Made by a program: the position numbers and the translations under genes. Positions 6,187-14,608 of a DNA stretch of 45,650 nucleotides are shown here, one piece after another. Positions within the stretch are counted from its first letter, which is position 1; each line of letters opens with the position of its first letter. The notes under the pieces are model-generated. The model had not been told where the DNA came from and did no database searches. It saw only the letters and a program-made list of their open reading frames with translations. The stretch is from positions 1 to 45,650 of the forward strand of contig NZ_CAAAID010000018.1 in the NCBI RefSeq assembly GCF_900639915.1, given 5' to 3'. The DNA comes from Legionella nagasakiensis (GTDB lineage Bacteria; Pseudomonadota; Gammaproteobacteria; Legionellales; Legionellaceae).

Positions 6187-7155
6187 ATGGCTAAACAAAG
6201 GAAGCGGTCAGTTTTTTCAATTAAAAATGAGTTAATAAAAAAATCACAAGAGGCGGCTTTGGCCGCAATTCAGCTTTACAATAATCCTCTTATAACATTT
6301 AAATCAGAATCATTTATTGTTCTGATGAATATTGCTTGGACATATCTTTTACATGCTTATTTCAGAAAAAATAATGTTGAATATCGATATTATAACAGTC
6401 CAAAATCCAGAAAGTTATTTATCAAAACTAAACATGGTGCCTATAAATATTGGGAATTAGAAAAGTGTTTAAACCATGAGAGTTGTCCTTTAGAGAAAGC
6501 CATCAAAGATAATTTGTTATTCTTGATTGGAATTAGGCATGAAATTGAGCATCAAATGACAAGTAAAATTGATTCGTTTTTTAGCGCAAAATTCCAAGCG
6601 TGTTGCATAAATTATAATTCTACATTGAAGAATTTATTTGGGAATGACTATGGGCTTGAGAAAATTACTCCGATTGCATTACAACTGTTTTCTTTTGGTG
6701 AAAGTCAAGTTGATGAACTAATAGAAAAAAAAGAATTGCCTAAAAATCTACTGGATTTTATTTCAGATTATGAAACAGATTGTGATTCTTTAACCGATTC
6801 AAGATATAGTTATCGAGTCTTTTATATGCGGATAAATACCAATCATGAAAATCAAGCTGATAGAGCTTACCGATTTATTGATGAAAAATCAGCCAGTGGA
6901 ATGGCGATTGATAATATTCTCTTTAAATACAAACAATATAAAAAACTAACTCAAAATGAGGTAATAGATATTATTAAAAAACAGGGGAAGAATTTTGACA
7001 AAACAGCTCATCAAAATTTATGGAAAAGATTGTGGAAAGATGCTAGTACACGGAATATACAGGCAAAGCAATATGGCGAATTAGTCGTTAATAATCAGTG
7101 GTTGTGGTATCAAGAAACTTGGATTCCTAAAATTTTAGAACTGCTATCAGAATAG
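6187..7155 (+). CDS. DUF3644-family protein (HEPN-like)
   Basis: 322 residues. The segment KSESFIVLMNIAWTYLLHA, the later TKHGAYKYWELEKCLN and FLIGIRHEIEHQM are typical of DUF3644 proteins. RHEIEH at about residues 117-122 is an R-x4-H motif, consistent with the HEPN-like fold suggested for this family. The second half (from about residue 200) is a separate region with a likely winged-helix-type segment. DUF3644 proteins are common in defence islands; the biochemical role is not established. It stands alone on the plus strand, with an A-rich leader and GGATAAATT before the ATG. Function here is inferred from the company of restriction, ArdA and HEPN-like genes. Confidence 0.75.
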   Translation: MAKQRKRSVFSIKNELIKKSQEAALAAIQLYNNPLITFKSESFIVLMNIAWTYLLHAYFRKNNVEYRYYNSPKSRKLFIKTKHGAYKYWELEKCLNHESCPLEKAIKDNLLFLIGIRHEIEHQMTSKIDSFFSAKFQACCINYNSTLKNLFGNDYGLEKITPIALQLFSFGESQVDELIEKKELPKNLLDFISDYETDCDSLTDSRYSYRVFYMRINTNHENQADRAYRFIDEKSASGMAIDNILFKYKQYKKLTQNEVIDIIKKQGKNFDKTAHQNLWKRLWKDASTRNIQAKQYGELVVNNQWLWYQETWIPKILELLSE

Positions 7156-7301
7156 TTTCTTTTTAATTAATTCCGAAATAGTACAGTTTCGATGCACTCA
7201 AATGTTAATGTTGTGCTAGTAAATGCATTATATTATTCTAGCGGAGCAGGATTATTTACAATCTTGTTTGGAGTGTTGTTTTATTTATTAAGGATGTAAT
7301 A

Positions 7302-7511
7302 GTGAAAAAATTGATTTTTATCTTATTGTGTTTTCCTACGATGATTTTTGCAAATCCAGCTCAAGAAAGTAAGAATATAGAAACATTTAAACAGTTGTGT
7401 AAAAATGGCAAAGATGTTTCTATGCGAGAGCATTATTGCAAACTTCTTGAACAACAAAAAAAAGCAGAAGCAATATTTAAAGATTTTGAGAAAAACAAAT
7501 CATCAACTTAG
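7302..7511 (+). CDS. Small secreted protein of unknown function
   Basis: 69 residues with a clear signal peptide: KK at the N-terminus, a hydrophobic core LIFILLCFPTMIF and a cleavage site after FAN or IFA. The mature part is about 50 residues, charged and helical with two cysteines (QLCKNG and HYCKLL) that could form a disulphide in the periplasm. The start is a GTG at 7302, preceded by AAGGATGTAATA. It lies 146 bp after the DUF3644 gene and may have its own promoter. Small two-Cys periplasmic proteins of this kind are frequent in Legionella islands; no family is recognised. Confidence 0.6.
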   Translation: MKKLIFILLCFPTMIFANPAQESKNIETFKQLCKNGKDVSMREHYCKLLEQQKKAEAIFKDFEKNKSST

Positions 7512-7534
7512 TTGAGGGATTTTGAATAATTTTT

Positions 7535-7578
7535 ATGGCATTGTCAGATATAGTGGCTTCACTTTAACTCAATGCCAT
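7535..7578. terminator. Inverted repeat between convergent genes, probable bidirectional terminator
   Basis: ATGGCATTG (7535-7543) and CAATGCCAT (7570-7578) are exact reverse complements around a 26-base loop. The site lies between the plus-strand secreted-protein gene and the end of the minus-strand transfer operon. T-rich tracts are weak, so factor-independent termination is uncertain. Confidence 0.4.
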
Positions 7579-7595
7579 TTCTAAGAGAATTCAAT

Positions 7596-8081
7596 TCACT
7601 CAGCCAAAATAATTTTGCTTAGTGATTGGTTAGTGAGCTTTTGTTTTTGTTTCATATGGATAAAATATGCCTGATCAGTCTCAAAGCATCCTGCAAGTCG
7701 GAGTAATTTCAAAGTTGCTATCAGTTGGTCATAAACCTCGATCAATTCAGCTAATTTAATACTTAGAGGGTTACATACAATAATCTTTGGATGAAACTGC
7801 ACAACAAAATTGATTTGTTTGTCCTTAAACTCTTTTTTCTTAGCTAGCAATTCTTCAAATCGCCTAATTTCAGATGAAAATGCATTTGTTAGAGAATTGA
7901 GTTGTTGTTCCATCTCGCTCAGCATCTTAAGAGCCATGGGATTTGGCTTACGATTTTGCCCAATGACAATATTCATCTTATGCAAAATAACATCAATAAA
8001 TAACCTATCCCCACTAATTTTCCTCTCAAATAATTTATACACTTCACGGGTACGAAGGTTTAAAGTAATTTCTGCTTTCAT
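7596..8081 (-). CDS. ICE protein resembling the PFL_4669/AcaB-like family
   Basis: 161 residues from the ATG at 8081, preceded by GGAGATTAAT; this start sits one base after the traD stop (8083), so translation is coupled. The N-terminal ITLNLRTREVYKLF and the later segment VVQFHPKIIVCNPLSIKLAELIEVYDQL recall the TIGR03761 family of ICE proteins (LHTRDAxRLF and a later YxxADYDxL-like helix). Members of that family lie at the distal end of GI-T4SS operons and some are related to the AcaB activator. The resemblance is partial. No membrane segment. It is the last gene of the long minus-strand transfer operon. Confidence 0.5.
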   Translation of the reverse strand: MKAEITLNLRTREVYKLFERKISGDRLFIDVILHKMNIVIGQNRKPNPMALKMLSEMEQQLNSLTNAFSSEIRRFEELLAKKKEFKDKQINFVVQFHPKIIVCNPLSIKLAELIEVYDQLIATLKLLRLAGCFETDQAYFIHMKQKQKLTNQSLSKIILAE

Positions 8082-8082
8082 A

Positions 8083-10089
8083 TTAATCTCCAAGGTTATC
8101 ATCCAATTGGTTAATTGCACGAATAGCGCTTTTGATATCCTTGGGGGCTAATCCATCGTTCACAGGTAAGGGTATTCTTACTTTGTACAGCTCTCCGCCA
8201 TTCACTAAAACAAAGGCTTGCCCTTTGGGCAATGAGATAATGTCATTGACATCAATCATAGGTACTGCGGTGGTTTGTACTCGATCTTCATTGGTGGTGT
8301 TAAAATAAACGCCATCCTCGCCATGGGGTGTGTCGTTGACCATGGACACTTGAGTGTGCTCGACCACGCCAATTTTTGGTAACACTTTAACTAATAAATT
8401 GGCTGTTTCTTCATTTTTAACACGTAACATGATGAGCGTATTTAGATTTCCTTCAGTCACTTCTGCTTTGGCTTTAGAGCCTAATGCCACCTCCATATCT
8501 TGTTTGGTCTGAGCATAAGCGGTGACTTGAAAACCAGCTCCACCGGCTTTATTTAAAATTTTGACAAATGAGTCTTGGATGATTTCAGAAAGTTCATCGC
8601 AATGGAGATTGAGACGGTAATTCGCGTTACTTTCCTTATATATTTTTCCAGCAGTGGATACTAAATCTGACAAAAAGGCTTTACCGACTGCCTGGGCAAT
8701 ATTGGGGTTTGTTAAGCTATCCAGCCCGATATAGATGACTTGTTTGTTTTTTATTGCACTCATCAATTCGATTTCACAATTGCTTTTATGAAATGAAAAG
8801 ATCCTTGAGGCATTACTCTTATTAATCTCTGATAATACAGGACCAACACTGGCTGTGATTTTATCGTAATAATTTTTATCCATGATGGCCGCATCAAACA
8901 GATCAATGAGTACTTGATCATGAAGGCTTTCAACGTTGCCTGAAGTGATGGTTTTACTGATATGCTCTTGTAAATATTTCACCACCGCCTTTGAGCGGCT
9001 CATAGGCGGCGGAGTATTGCCGTATTTATCTACACGGCAATCATTATTAGCGATGATTTCTTCTATTTTTTCATGATAATTTGGATCATGTGCGGGGAGT
9101 ATGGCATCGGAGTAGGCCATTAGTAGTTGATCCAATCGATTGATGTAAAATCCTATAGAAGTATAAGAAATAAGTTGTTTCATTTCTTCAAGGCAGATCG
9201 CTACAATGTTCACGTATTTCCAGGCAAAGGCTGCAAACTGTTTTCCTTCGCCCTCAGCTTGAATCGCATCGGTAACACGTGTAGCAACCTCACTGACTTG
9301 ATCATAGTTTTTGAGCGGATTGTAGTGAGCAGACAATTCAGGAAAACCTAAATGCACCACTCTAAAATCATGTAATCTGCCACTAGCCTTGCAGGCTGAG
9401 TACATATCACGAACTAAATCTAAATCTCCTTTGGGGTCAACGACAATCACTGCATCGCCATTTCTAATATCCTGATTGATTAGGATGCTTGCCAGGCGTG
9501 TTTTACCAACTCTAGTTGTACCTACTACAAAAGTATGACCAACTCGAACTTCCTGCGGGATATAGACAGAACTATCTTTTTCACCTAACCCATGTAGGTA
9601 TGAGCTGCCACCTACAGGTGGATCAGGTTTGAATGGATTGAATTTTGATGGAGTATTAAATAGTTGGGTCAATAATGAACTTTCGTGGTTTTTGCAATAA
9701 TCACGTATTTTGCGATAGCACGTATTTCGTTGCATAAATAATTCATTTCTAATTTGTTTAATTTGATGTAATCGCTGCGTATGATGAGGCAACCAACGAA
9801 ACCCTTTCCCAAGAAACAACCATTTCTTTGATAATGGCACTTCCGTGGTGGACAAAGCATAATAAGGCATAGCAATAAGTCTGCGGTGATAACGCTTGAT
9901 GCGGAAAGCCTGGTATCCTCTAACTAGACCCAATGTCATAAGGCTAAGTGCTGCATAGACTCCCATGTCTTGAGTGAGTAAAAACAGGTGTGGTTTGGCG
10001 ACAGTTAGCCATGCCAGTGAAGTGCAGGTCAGAAAGGTATAGAATTCAGTGGGTTCACGCAAAAGGTTTTCAACGGGATATTGGCTCAT
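8083..10089 (-). CDS. traD: TraD-type conjugative coupling ATPase (type IV coupling protein)
   Basis: 668 residues. Two hydrophobic segments near the N-terminus (residues about 20-65) anchor it in the inner membrane. Walker A is VGTTRVGKTR at about 188-197, followed by VVDPKGDLD; the Walker B region NLHCDELSEI is near 495, and TAYAQTKQDME follows in the usual position. It is the SXT/PFGI-1 class of TraD rather than the F-plasmid type. The protein brings the relaxase-DNA complex to the T4SS and pumps DNA with ATP energy. It starts three bases before the end of the small membrane-protein gene upstream and is followed without a gap by the AcaB-like gene. Confidence 0.93.
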   Translation of the reverse strand: MSQYPVENLLREPTEFYTFLTCTSLAWLTVAKPHLFLLTQDMGVYAALSLMTLGLVRGYQAFRIKRYHRRLIAMPYYALSTTEVPLSKKWLFLGKGFRWLPHHTQRLHQIKQIRNELFMQRNTCYRKIRDYCKNHESSLLTQLFNTPSKFNPFKPDPPVGGSSYLHGLGEKDSSVYIPQEVRVGHTFVVGTTRVGKTRLASILINQDIRNGDAVIVVDPKGDLDLVRDMYSACKASGRLHDFRVVHLGFPELSAHYNPLKNYDQVSEVATRVTDAIQAEGEGKQFAAFAWKYVNIVAICLEEMKQLISYTSIGFYINRLDQLLMAYSDAILPAHDPNYHEKIEEIIANNDCRVDKYGNTPPPMSRSKAVVKYLQEHISKTITSGNVESLHDQVLIDLFDAAIMDKNYYDKITASVGPVLSEINKSNASRIFSFHKSNCEIELMSAIKNKQVIYIGLDSLTNPNIAQAVGKAFLSDLVSTAGKIYKESNANYRLNLHCDELSEIIQDSFVKILNKAGGAGFQVTAYAQTKQDMEVALGSKAKAEVTEGNLNTLIMLRVKNEETANLLVKVLPKIGVVEHTQVSMVNDTPHGEDGVYFNTTNEDRVQTTAVPMIDVNDIISLPKGQAFVLVNGGELYKVRIPLPVNDGLAPKDIKSAIRAINQLDDNLGD

Positions 10090-10092
10090 GAT

Positions 10093-10425
10093 TTATCTCC
10101 ACCAAACCAGTAATTCAAAAAAGATTAGCGCCGCAAGCAGGTAGTATTTTGCTTGCAAAGCCAATTTAATTTGAACCTCATCAAGTTCATGTGGGCGTCG
10201 GTTGACCATGCTTGTAATCAGTTTTGGCCAAGCCCAATACAGAGCCAGATAAAACAGCATATGACAGAGTAAAAAACCTATTTGATGGGTTTTGAAAAAG
10301 TCATTCATGCTGCTAAATTCAGTACTGAATCGGATCAATTGAGGTGCTAATAACAAAAGCAATACCACTGGCAGAATGAATTTGCTTATGCCTATAATGG
10401 ATTTATAGAATCGTTTATTTAACAT
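10093..10425 (-). CDS. Small ICE membrane protein between traG and traD
   Basis: 110 residues from the ATG at 10425, chosen because AAGGAG lies seven bases upstream. Three hydrophobic segments are visible: about 12-32 (IILPVVLLLLLAPQL region), 45-65 and 90-108. It ends three bases before traD starts and is probably an inner-membrane partner of the coupling protein, as in other GI-T4SS operons where a small membrane protein precedes traD. Family membership is not recognised with certainty. A plus-strand frame begins at the complementary CATG (10424), so the two start codons overlap. Confidence 0.65.
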   Translation of the reverse strand: MLNKRFYKSIIGISKFILPVVLLLLLAPQLIRFSTEFSSMNDFFKTHQIGFLLCHMLFYLALYWAWPKLITSMVNRRPHELDEVQIKLALQAKYYLLAALIFFELLVWWR

Positions 10426-10648
10426 GGAAAAACTCCTTATGATTAGGAAGAACAACCCAACACAGTCGGTGGTTTTGAAGGGATTGAAAATATTTGGCAA
10501 GATAAGTCTTCTTGCTTTGCAAGCGATTGTTGCCTTTGCTTCCGATGAAAAAGATAAACCATACTATGTTGCGGGGAAGGCAACTGAACTTTATGAAGAT
10601 GGTGCAATCAGTGGCTCTGAATACGCCAGACATATTCATGGAGACTAG
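10424..10648 (+). CDS. Possible small protein, opposite strand within the transfer operon
   Basis: 74 residues in the 225-bp gap between traG and the small membrane-protein gene. The second half, SDEKDKPYYVAGKATELYEDG, has the composition of a real soluble protein and ends in an EYARHIHGD helix; the first part contains a hydrophobic helix (about 25-42). The start is uncertain: the ATG at 10424 has no clear ribosome site. The overlap of start codons with the minus-strand neighbour is unusual. Being on the opposite strand inside a long operon makes expression unclear. It may be a genuine regulator or a chance frame. Confidence 0.4.
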   Translation: MEKLLMIRKNNPTQSVVLKGLKIFGKISLLALQAIVAFASDEKDKPYYVAGKATELYEDGAISGSEYARHIHGD

Positions 10649-10650
10649 CT

Positions 10651-12219
10651 TCATTTTACTTTCCCCATGCTGGCTATTTTTGCCCCTTGCTTGATGGTAT
10701 CCACACCTGAGTTGGCAACTTTGTTACTGTGCTGCGCTGCGTCATTAACCAATGCACCAAGGGCTGCCCCTGCTTCCCCACCAAAATGACTAGACAGTTT
10801 TAATAGCAACATGGGTGCAATAAAGTAGAATAAAACCGCCATATTGCGCATGGCTGCAATGGCATCGTTTTGTCCTAAAGGATCAAGCACACTGCGTTCG
10901 ACAAAGCCCACCAGATGCCATAGGTATTGCAGGAATATTGCCATTATAAACAGACCGCAAATACTGCCTAACGCCTTAGGGTTATAACCACTTAGAGCCA
11001 AAATCACAGGAGTCAAGATAATCAGGAAGAAATACAAAAAGGCCTGCATGACAGGTAGCGTTTGCATAATGGCTTCACGCTTTAATGGAGTTGATGTCCA
11101 TGATTTTGTTAATTGCCCAATATTTACTAACCCATGAGAAATGGCACCACCAAAAGCCCCATTAGTGTTTCCCATTAGGTTTTTCATACTGTTAGCCTGC
11201 ATGTCGCGACTGTCATTAAGCAACATCTTGGCAATGTAGTCTTCTGAGCTTAACTGCGAACCCCAGGCTTTGGGATGGTCATTTTTGAATGTGCGTACCC
11301 TGTCTAAAACCGCGTAGTAATTCAGGTGGCTGTCAAAGACACTGGCGTTATTGGCTACTTGCACCAAATCTGTTTTGAGCTTTTTCCACCATTGATTGCA
11401 GGTGGGATAGCCTTGCTCTGGCAGATGTTTGGCATCAATATCACCACGTTCTGCTGCTTTTTCGAGATTTTTGTTGGGGGCTTCGTTAAAGGTAAAGCCA
11501 GCTACGGGTTGTCTTGCGTAAATTTTATCATAGTATAGTGTTTGATAGACTTTGGAACCCACCCATTTCAAATCTTCCTCACCACCGTATTTTTTTAAAA
11601 TGTCATTGACCTTAGTTTTATCGTGCGGTTCATTGTGATATTGGCTTCTGGCCTCAAGGAAGCATTGTCTGTGAAAATTCAATGCTTGTTCACGTACATC
11701 GGCAGGTAAATAGGTGGAAATTAAATCGCCTTCAATCGCCTGTAAGCTGTCGGTGCAACCGGTAACTTTCATTAAGCCGTAGGTAATTCCTGACATGTAA
11801 TTTTGCAAAAGTGCAAAACCAATAGGCATTTTGACATTGGGGGTCAGTACGTCTGCAAATGCTTCATCATAAGTAGTACCTGTATCTTTTAACGTAGAGG
11901 TTTTTGCATCTGTTCCTTTTTTTATACCGCACATAGGCTTAAAACTCATGGCTTTTTCTTCCAATGGCACACAGGGGTAGATAAAGATGCCGCAAATCAA
12001 AAAAGTAATTGCCAATTCATAAAGAAAATGATTCAAGGCATATTCTGCCGCGTGATGTGTAGCACCAGAAGGTGCCAGCACATTTTTTAAGAATCGATAC
12101 CCTACCATAAGAAAACCAAGGTATAACAAACCGGTTTGCCACAGGGCATTAAAAATAACCTCATATTGCTGCCAGCCTAAATAGGTGGTGTACAAGGATA
12201 AAGGGCTAAATACAACCAT
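10651..12219 (-). CDS. traG: TraG-like inner-membrane mating-pair protein
   Basis: 522 residues from the ATG at 12219, preceded by GGAGCATAAG; the upstream in-frame codons lie inside the neighbouring gene. At least five hydrophobic segments: three in the first 110 residues and two to three after residue 360. This layout, the N-terminal segment YTTYLGWQQYEVIFNALWQTG and the position after the TraH-like gene match TraG N-terminal-domain proteins of GI-T4SS islands. TraG-type proteins stabilise mating pairs and take part in entry exclusion in F-like systems; the short C-terminus here lacks the large periplasmic domain of F TraG, as usual in this class. It starts one base after the TraH-like stop. 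Confidence 0.85.
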   Translation of the reverse strand: MVVFSPLSLYTTYLGWQQYEVIFNALWQTGLLYLGFLMVGYRFLKNVLAPSGATHHAAEYALNHFLYELAITFLICGIFIYPCVPLEEKAMSFKPMCGIKKGTDAKTSTLKDTGTTYDEAFADVLTPNVKMPIGFALLQNYMSGITYGLMKVTGCTDSLQAIEGDLISTYLPADVREQALNFHRQCFLEARSQYHNEPHDKTKVNDILKKYGGEEDLKWVGSKVYQTLYYDKIYARQPVAGFTFNEAPNKNLEKAAERGDIDAKHLPEQGYPTCNQWWKKLKTDLVQVANNASVFDSHLNYYAVLDRVRTFKNDHPKAWGSQLSSEDYIAKMLLNDSRDMQANSMKNLMGNTNGAFGGAISHGLVNIGQLTKSWTSTPLKREAIMQTLPVMQAFLYFFLIILTPVILALSGYNPKALGSICGLFIMAIFLQYLWHLVGFVERSVLDPLGQNDAIAAMRNMAVLFYFIAPMLLLKLSSHFGGEAGAALGALVNDAAQHSNKVANSGVDTIKQGAKIASMGKVK

Positions 12220-12220
12220 C

Positions 12221-13603
12221 TTATGCTCCTTTGGAATCAGGTTTCGCATAGACTGCGCCATTTTTAACTTGCGATTGTTCATGATCATCACCAGGCAAGC
12301 CCTTGGCTATATCGCTACCTCGCATATCCATCAAAAGACCTAAGGTTTCAGTCATCATTTTTTTACGGACTTCGCTTTCAAAAGCTAAAGAATGAATGTC
12401 ATCATCGAGTTTCTTTAAGGCAAATTTCACCATATCAAGCGCGGGCTTTAAGTTTTGTACTTCTTGTACTTGAAGACCAGCTTGTAAGATACGGCGCATC
12501 ATCAAGGCCTTATCGAGCATGTTTTGTACAGCAATTTCCTCAGCCAATTTGGAAACAGTTAAAATTTGCTCTTCCCGCGGCATACGTTGTATGGTGATGA
12601 TAATTTCATCTGTAATCATCAAGTTGGATGCACTAACCATTTTGAGTTTTTCTTCAGTCAACGGCCATTGCTTGTCTACTAGATTCCACAGTGCTTTAGA
12701 CACATTTGAAGTACAGGTGTTGGAGCTGTCACAACTTTGCAATAACGCGGATAATCCAATGCCAGCTTTGGCATCGTGTTTGGTTTTATCTGCATCTGTA
12801 GCGGTGCTTACATGAATATCACCTAATACTTTAACTGCCCATTTACTGGCATCAGCAGGTGTTGGCCAAGTATGCGTCATGGGTGTTTTGGTATCGGGCT
12901 TCTTTTCATTATTAAGTGGTTTGCGATTCAGTAAAATATTGTAACCCGCAATGACTACATCGTTAATGACTTTGATAGGCCGTTGGTATGTTCCACCAGC
13001 ATTTCCGCTTTCCCGACCTATCCAGGGTAGTCCATATTCGTCACGTTTTTTAGCAATACTTTTAGCTGTTGAAGTCACATCTACATTTTCAGTTTTCGCT
13101 CGTTTTGCTGCTTCAAGCCAACCTTGACTATCAGACACAGAAAGCATGCTTTCCATAGGCGATTGGCCTTCTTCCAAGGTCTTCTTCACATCCTGGCAGT
13201 CTTTGACTTTGACACTAAATTCATTCTGTGCGTAACTGGCCGTATTTTGCAGTACGTTATAAAGCGCAGGCATGGATTGTTGTAGCTTATACAGCGGAAA
13301 TCCTGCAACAGATCCTTTGAGGTTATCAATAATACCGCCAGGAATATTCATGGCAGAAGACTTCATATCCTGAAATGTATTAGTAATGGAGACTACAGGA
13401 TTAAACCCGTTACAGGTAAAACCAAGCCGTCCATCGACATTACCGCCAATAGTAATGGTTTGGTCATTATTGACAGGAGGTACATATAGATTGGATGATC
13501 CACCCAACTTGTAATAATAATCCGATTCATTAGGCATAAAAGAACTGGCTAAGAGTACTTTAGGTAATATGAGTGCAAGTAAAGAAAGAGACAGTTTGTG
13601 CAT
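12221..13603 (-). CDS. TraH-like ICE protein, PFL_4711 family
   Basis: 460 residues with a signal peptide (LSLSLLALILPKVLLAS). The mature N-terminus has YYYKLGGSSNLYVPP and LGFTCNGFNPVVSITNTF, typical of the PFL_4711 family, which replaces TraH in GI-T4SS islands. TraH-like proteins act in the periplasm and outer membrane in pilus assembly or mating-pair formation. Conserved cysteines are visible (FTCNG, KDCQD, QSCDSSNTC). It lies between the TraU-like and TraG-like genes with gaps of 9 and 1 bp, in the order conserved in this T4SS class. Confidence 0.88.
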   Translation of the reverse strand: MHKLSLSLLALILPKVLLASSFMPNESDYYYKLGGSSNLYVPPVNNDQTITIGGNVDGRLGFTCNGFNPVVSITNTFQDMKSSAMNIPGGIIDNLKGSVAGFPLYKLQQSMPALYNVLQNTASYAQNEFSVKVKDCQDVKKTLEEGQSPMESMLSVSDSQGWLEAAKRAKTENVDVTSTAKSIAKKRDEYGLPWIGRESGNAGGTYQRPIKVINDVVIAGYNILLNRKPLNNEKKPDTKTPMTHTWPTPADASKWAVKVLGDIHVSTATDADKTKHDAKAGIGLSALLQSCDSSNTCTSNVSKALWNLVDKQWPLTEEKLKMVSASNLMITDEIIITIQRMPREEQILTVSKLAEEIAVQNMLDKALMMRRILQAGLQVQEVQNLKPALDMVKFALKKLDDDIHSLAFESEVRKKMMTETLGLLMDMRGSDIAKGLPGDDHEQSQVKNGAVYAKPDSKGA

Positions 13604-13612
13604 GATTAACTC

Positions 13613-14608
13613 CTATCGTTTTTGAGGATGCCCCACTTTGGGGAATGAAAGTGCGCGAACCAATTTCCCTTCATTGGCAATACAGCCTCGATATTTTCGC
13701 CAAACTACAAAGACATAATTTCCATTTCCTGCTTTGTCATCTTCTACACCCATATCGCTGGTATCATTAAAGTTGATGTTGCGGTTTTTGGGGTATACTT
13801 CCTGCCAGATGATGTTTTTGTTGTGGCCATCGAATATGACATTGGCTACTATGCAATTAGCACCACAAGAATTACTGGTGCTCTGGGTCACATGAAGACT
13901 GTTTTTATTGGTCACGATGTCTGCTGCATGAAGGGCTGCAACAACGGATGCTCTAAAGCGTGAGGGCTGCGTGACTCGCATAATCCTTGGGATTTCATGT
14001 CCCCACGACTGTGTTGTGGAGCCTATATCATGGTTGAATAACAGGTGAGGATGAGTTGCCATATAAGCAATTTCAGCGATCTCTGTGCGGTCTGATACGG
14101 CATCAGCCTCACTGATGTAGTAGGGAGAACCAAAACGTGTTTCAGGTTTATGTGACAAATAAGGGAAACGATAAAGACCTGCTGGACTGCCAATTACATC
14201 TACAACCCGTGTGCGTTCTTCATTGATGTGCATGGCTGAGGTTTGTCCTGCATCATCGCCAAACCCTAGCGCTGAACCAGTCGCCAGTCGATAGGTTTTT
14301 TGATACAAGGCTTGGCTTGCCGGATTTTCATAAAGGGCACGCGCTTCAATCCATGGATTGGTTTCGGGGCGATTGGCCACTGTGATAATTAGATCAGGTA
14401 AAAACTGCTCGATTGCTGGAACAGCTACCAGCTTAGGCGGAAATTTTCCTACTGCCCAGGTACAGGAACCAATCACCTTATAGTGGCTGTTGGTAAAGAT
14501 CTTGCCCAATACCTTGGTGGCAATACCAAAACTGCTAATAGGACTAGGTGGCTCTATGCTTTCTCTTGCATGGATGGGTAAGCTAATCATCATAGAAATA
14601 AGCATCAT
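13613..14608 (-). CDS. TraU-like ICE protein, PFL_4710 family
   Basis: 331 residues from the ATG at 14608. A signal peptide follows (MLISMMISLPIHA). The body holds the cysteines of TraU-family proteins (GSCTWAVG, NSCGANCIV, RGCIANEG) and ends KVGHPQKR. TraU-like proteins act in the periplasm in DNA transfer rather than pilus outgrowth. The start is ambiguous: an in-frame ATG at 14674 has a good GGAGAAACAAC site but would give a 22-residue extension before the signal peptide and a 92-base overlap with the VirB4 gene; the chosen start leaves a 26-base overlap. Confidence 0.88.
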   Translation of the reverse strand: MMLISMMISLPIHARESIEPPSPISSFGIATKVLGKIFTNSHYKVIGSCTWAVGKFPPKLVAVPAIEQFLPDLIITVANRPETNPWIEARALYENPASQALYQKTYRLATGSALGFGDDAGQTSAMHINEERTRVVDVIGSPAGLYRFPYLSHKPETRFGSPYYISEADAVSDRTEIAEIAYMATHPHLLFNHDIGSTTQSWGHEIPRIMRVTQPSRFRASVVAALHAADIVTNKNSLHVTQSTSNSCGANCIVANVIFDGHNKNIIWQEVYPKNRNINFNDTSDMGVEDDKAGNGNYVFVVWRKYRGCIANEGKLVRALSFPKVGHPQKR

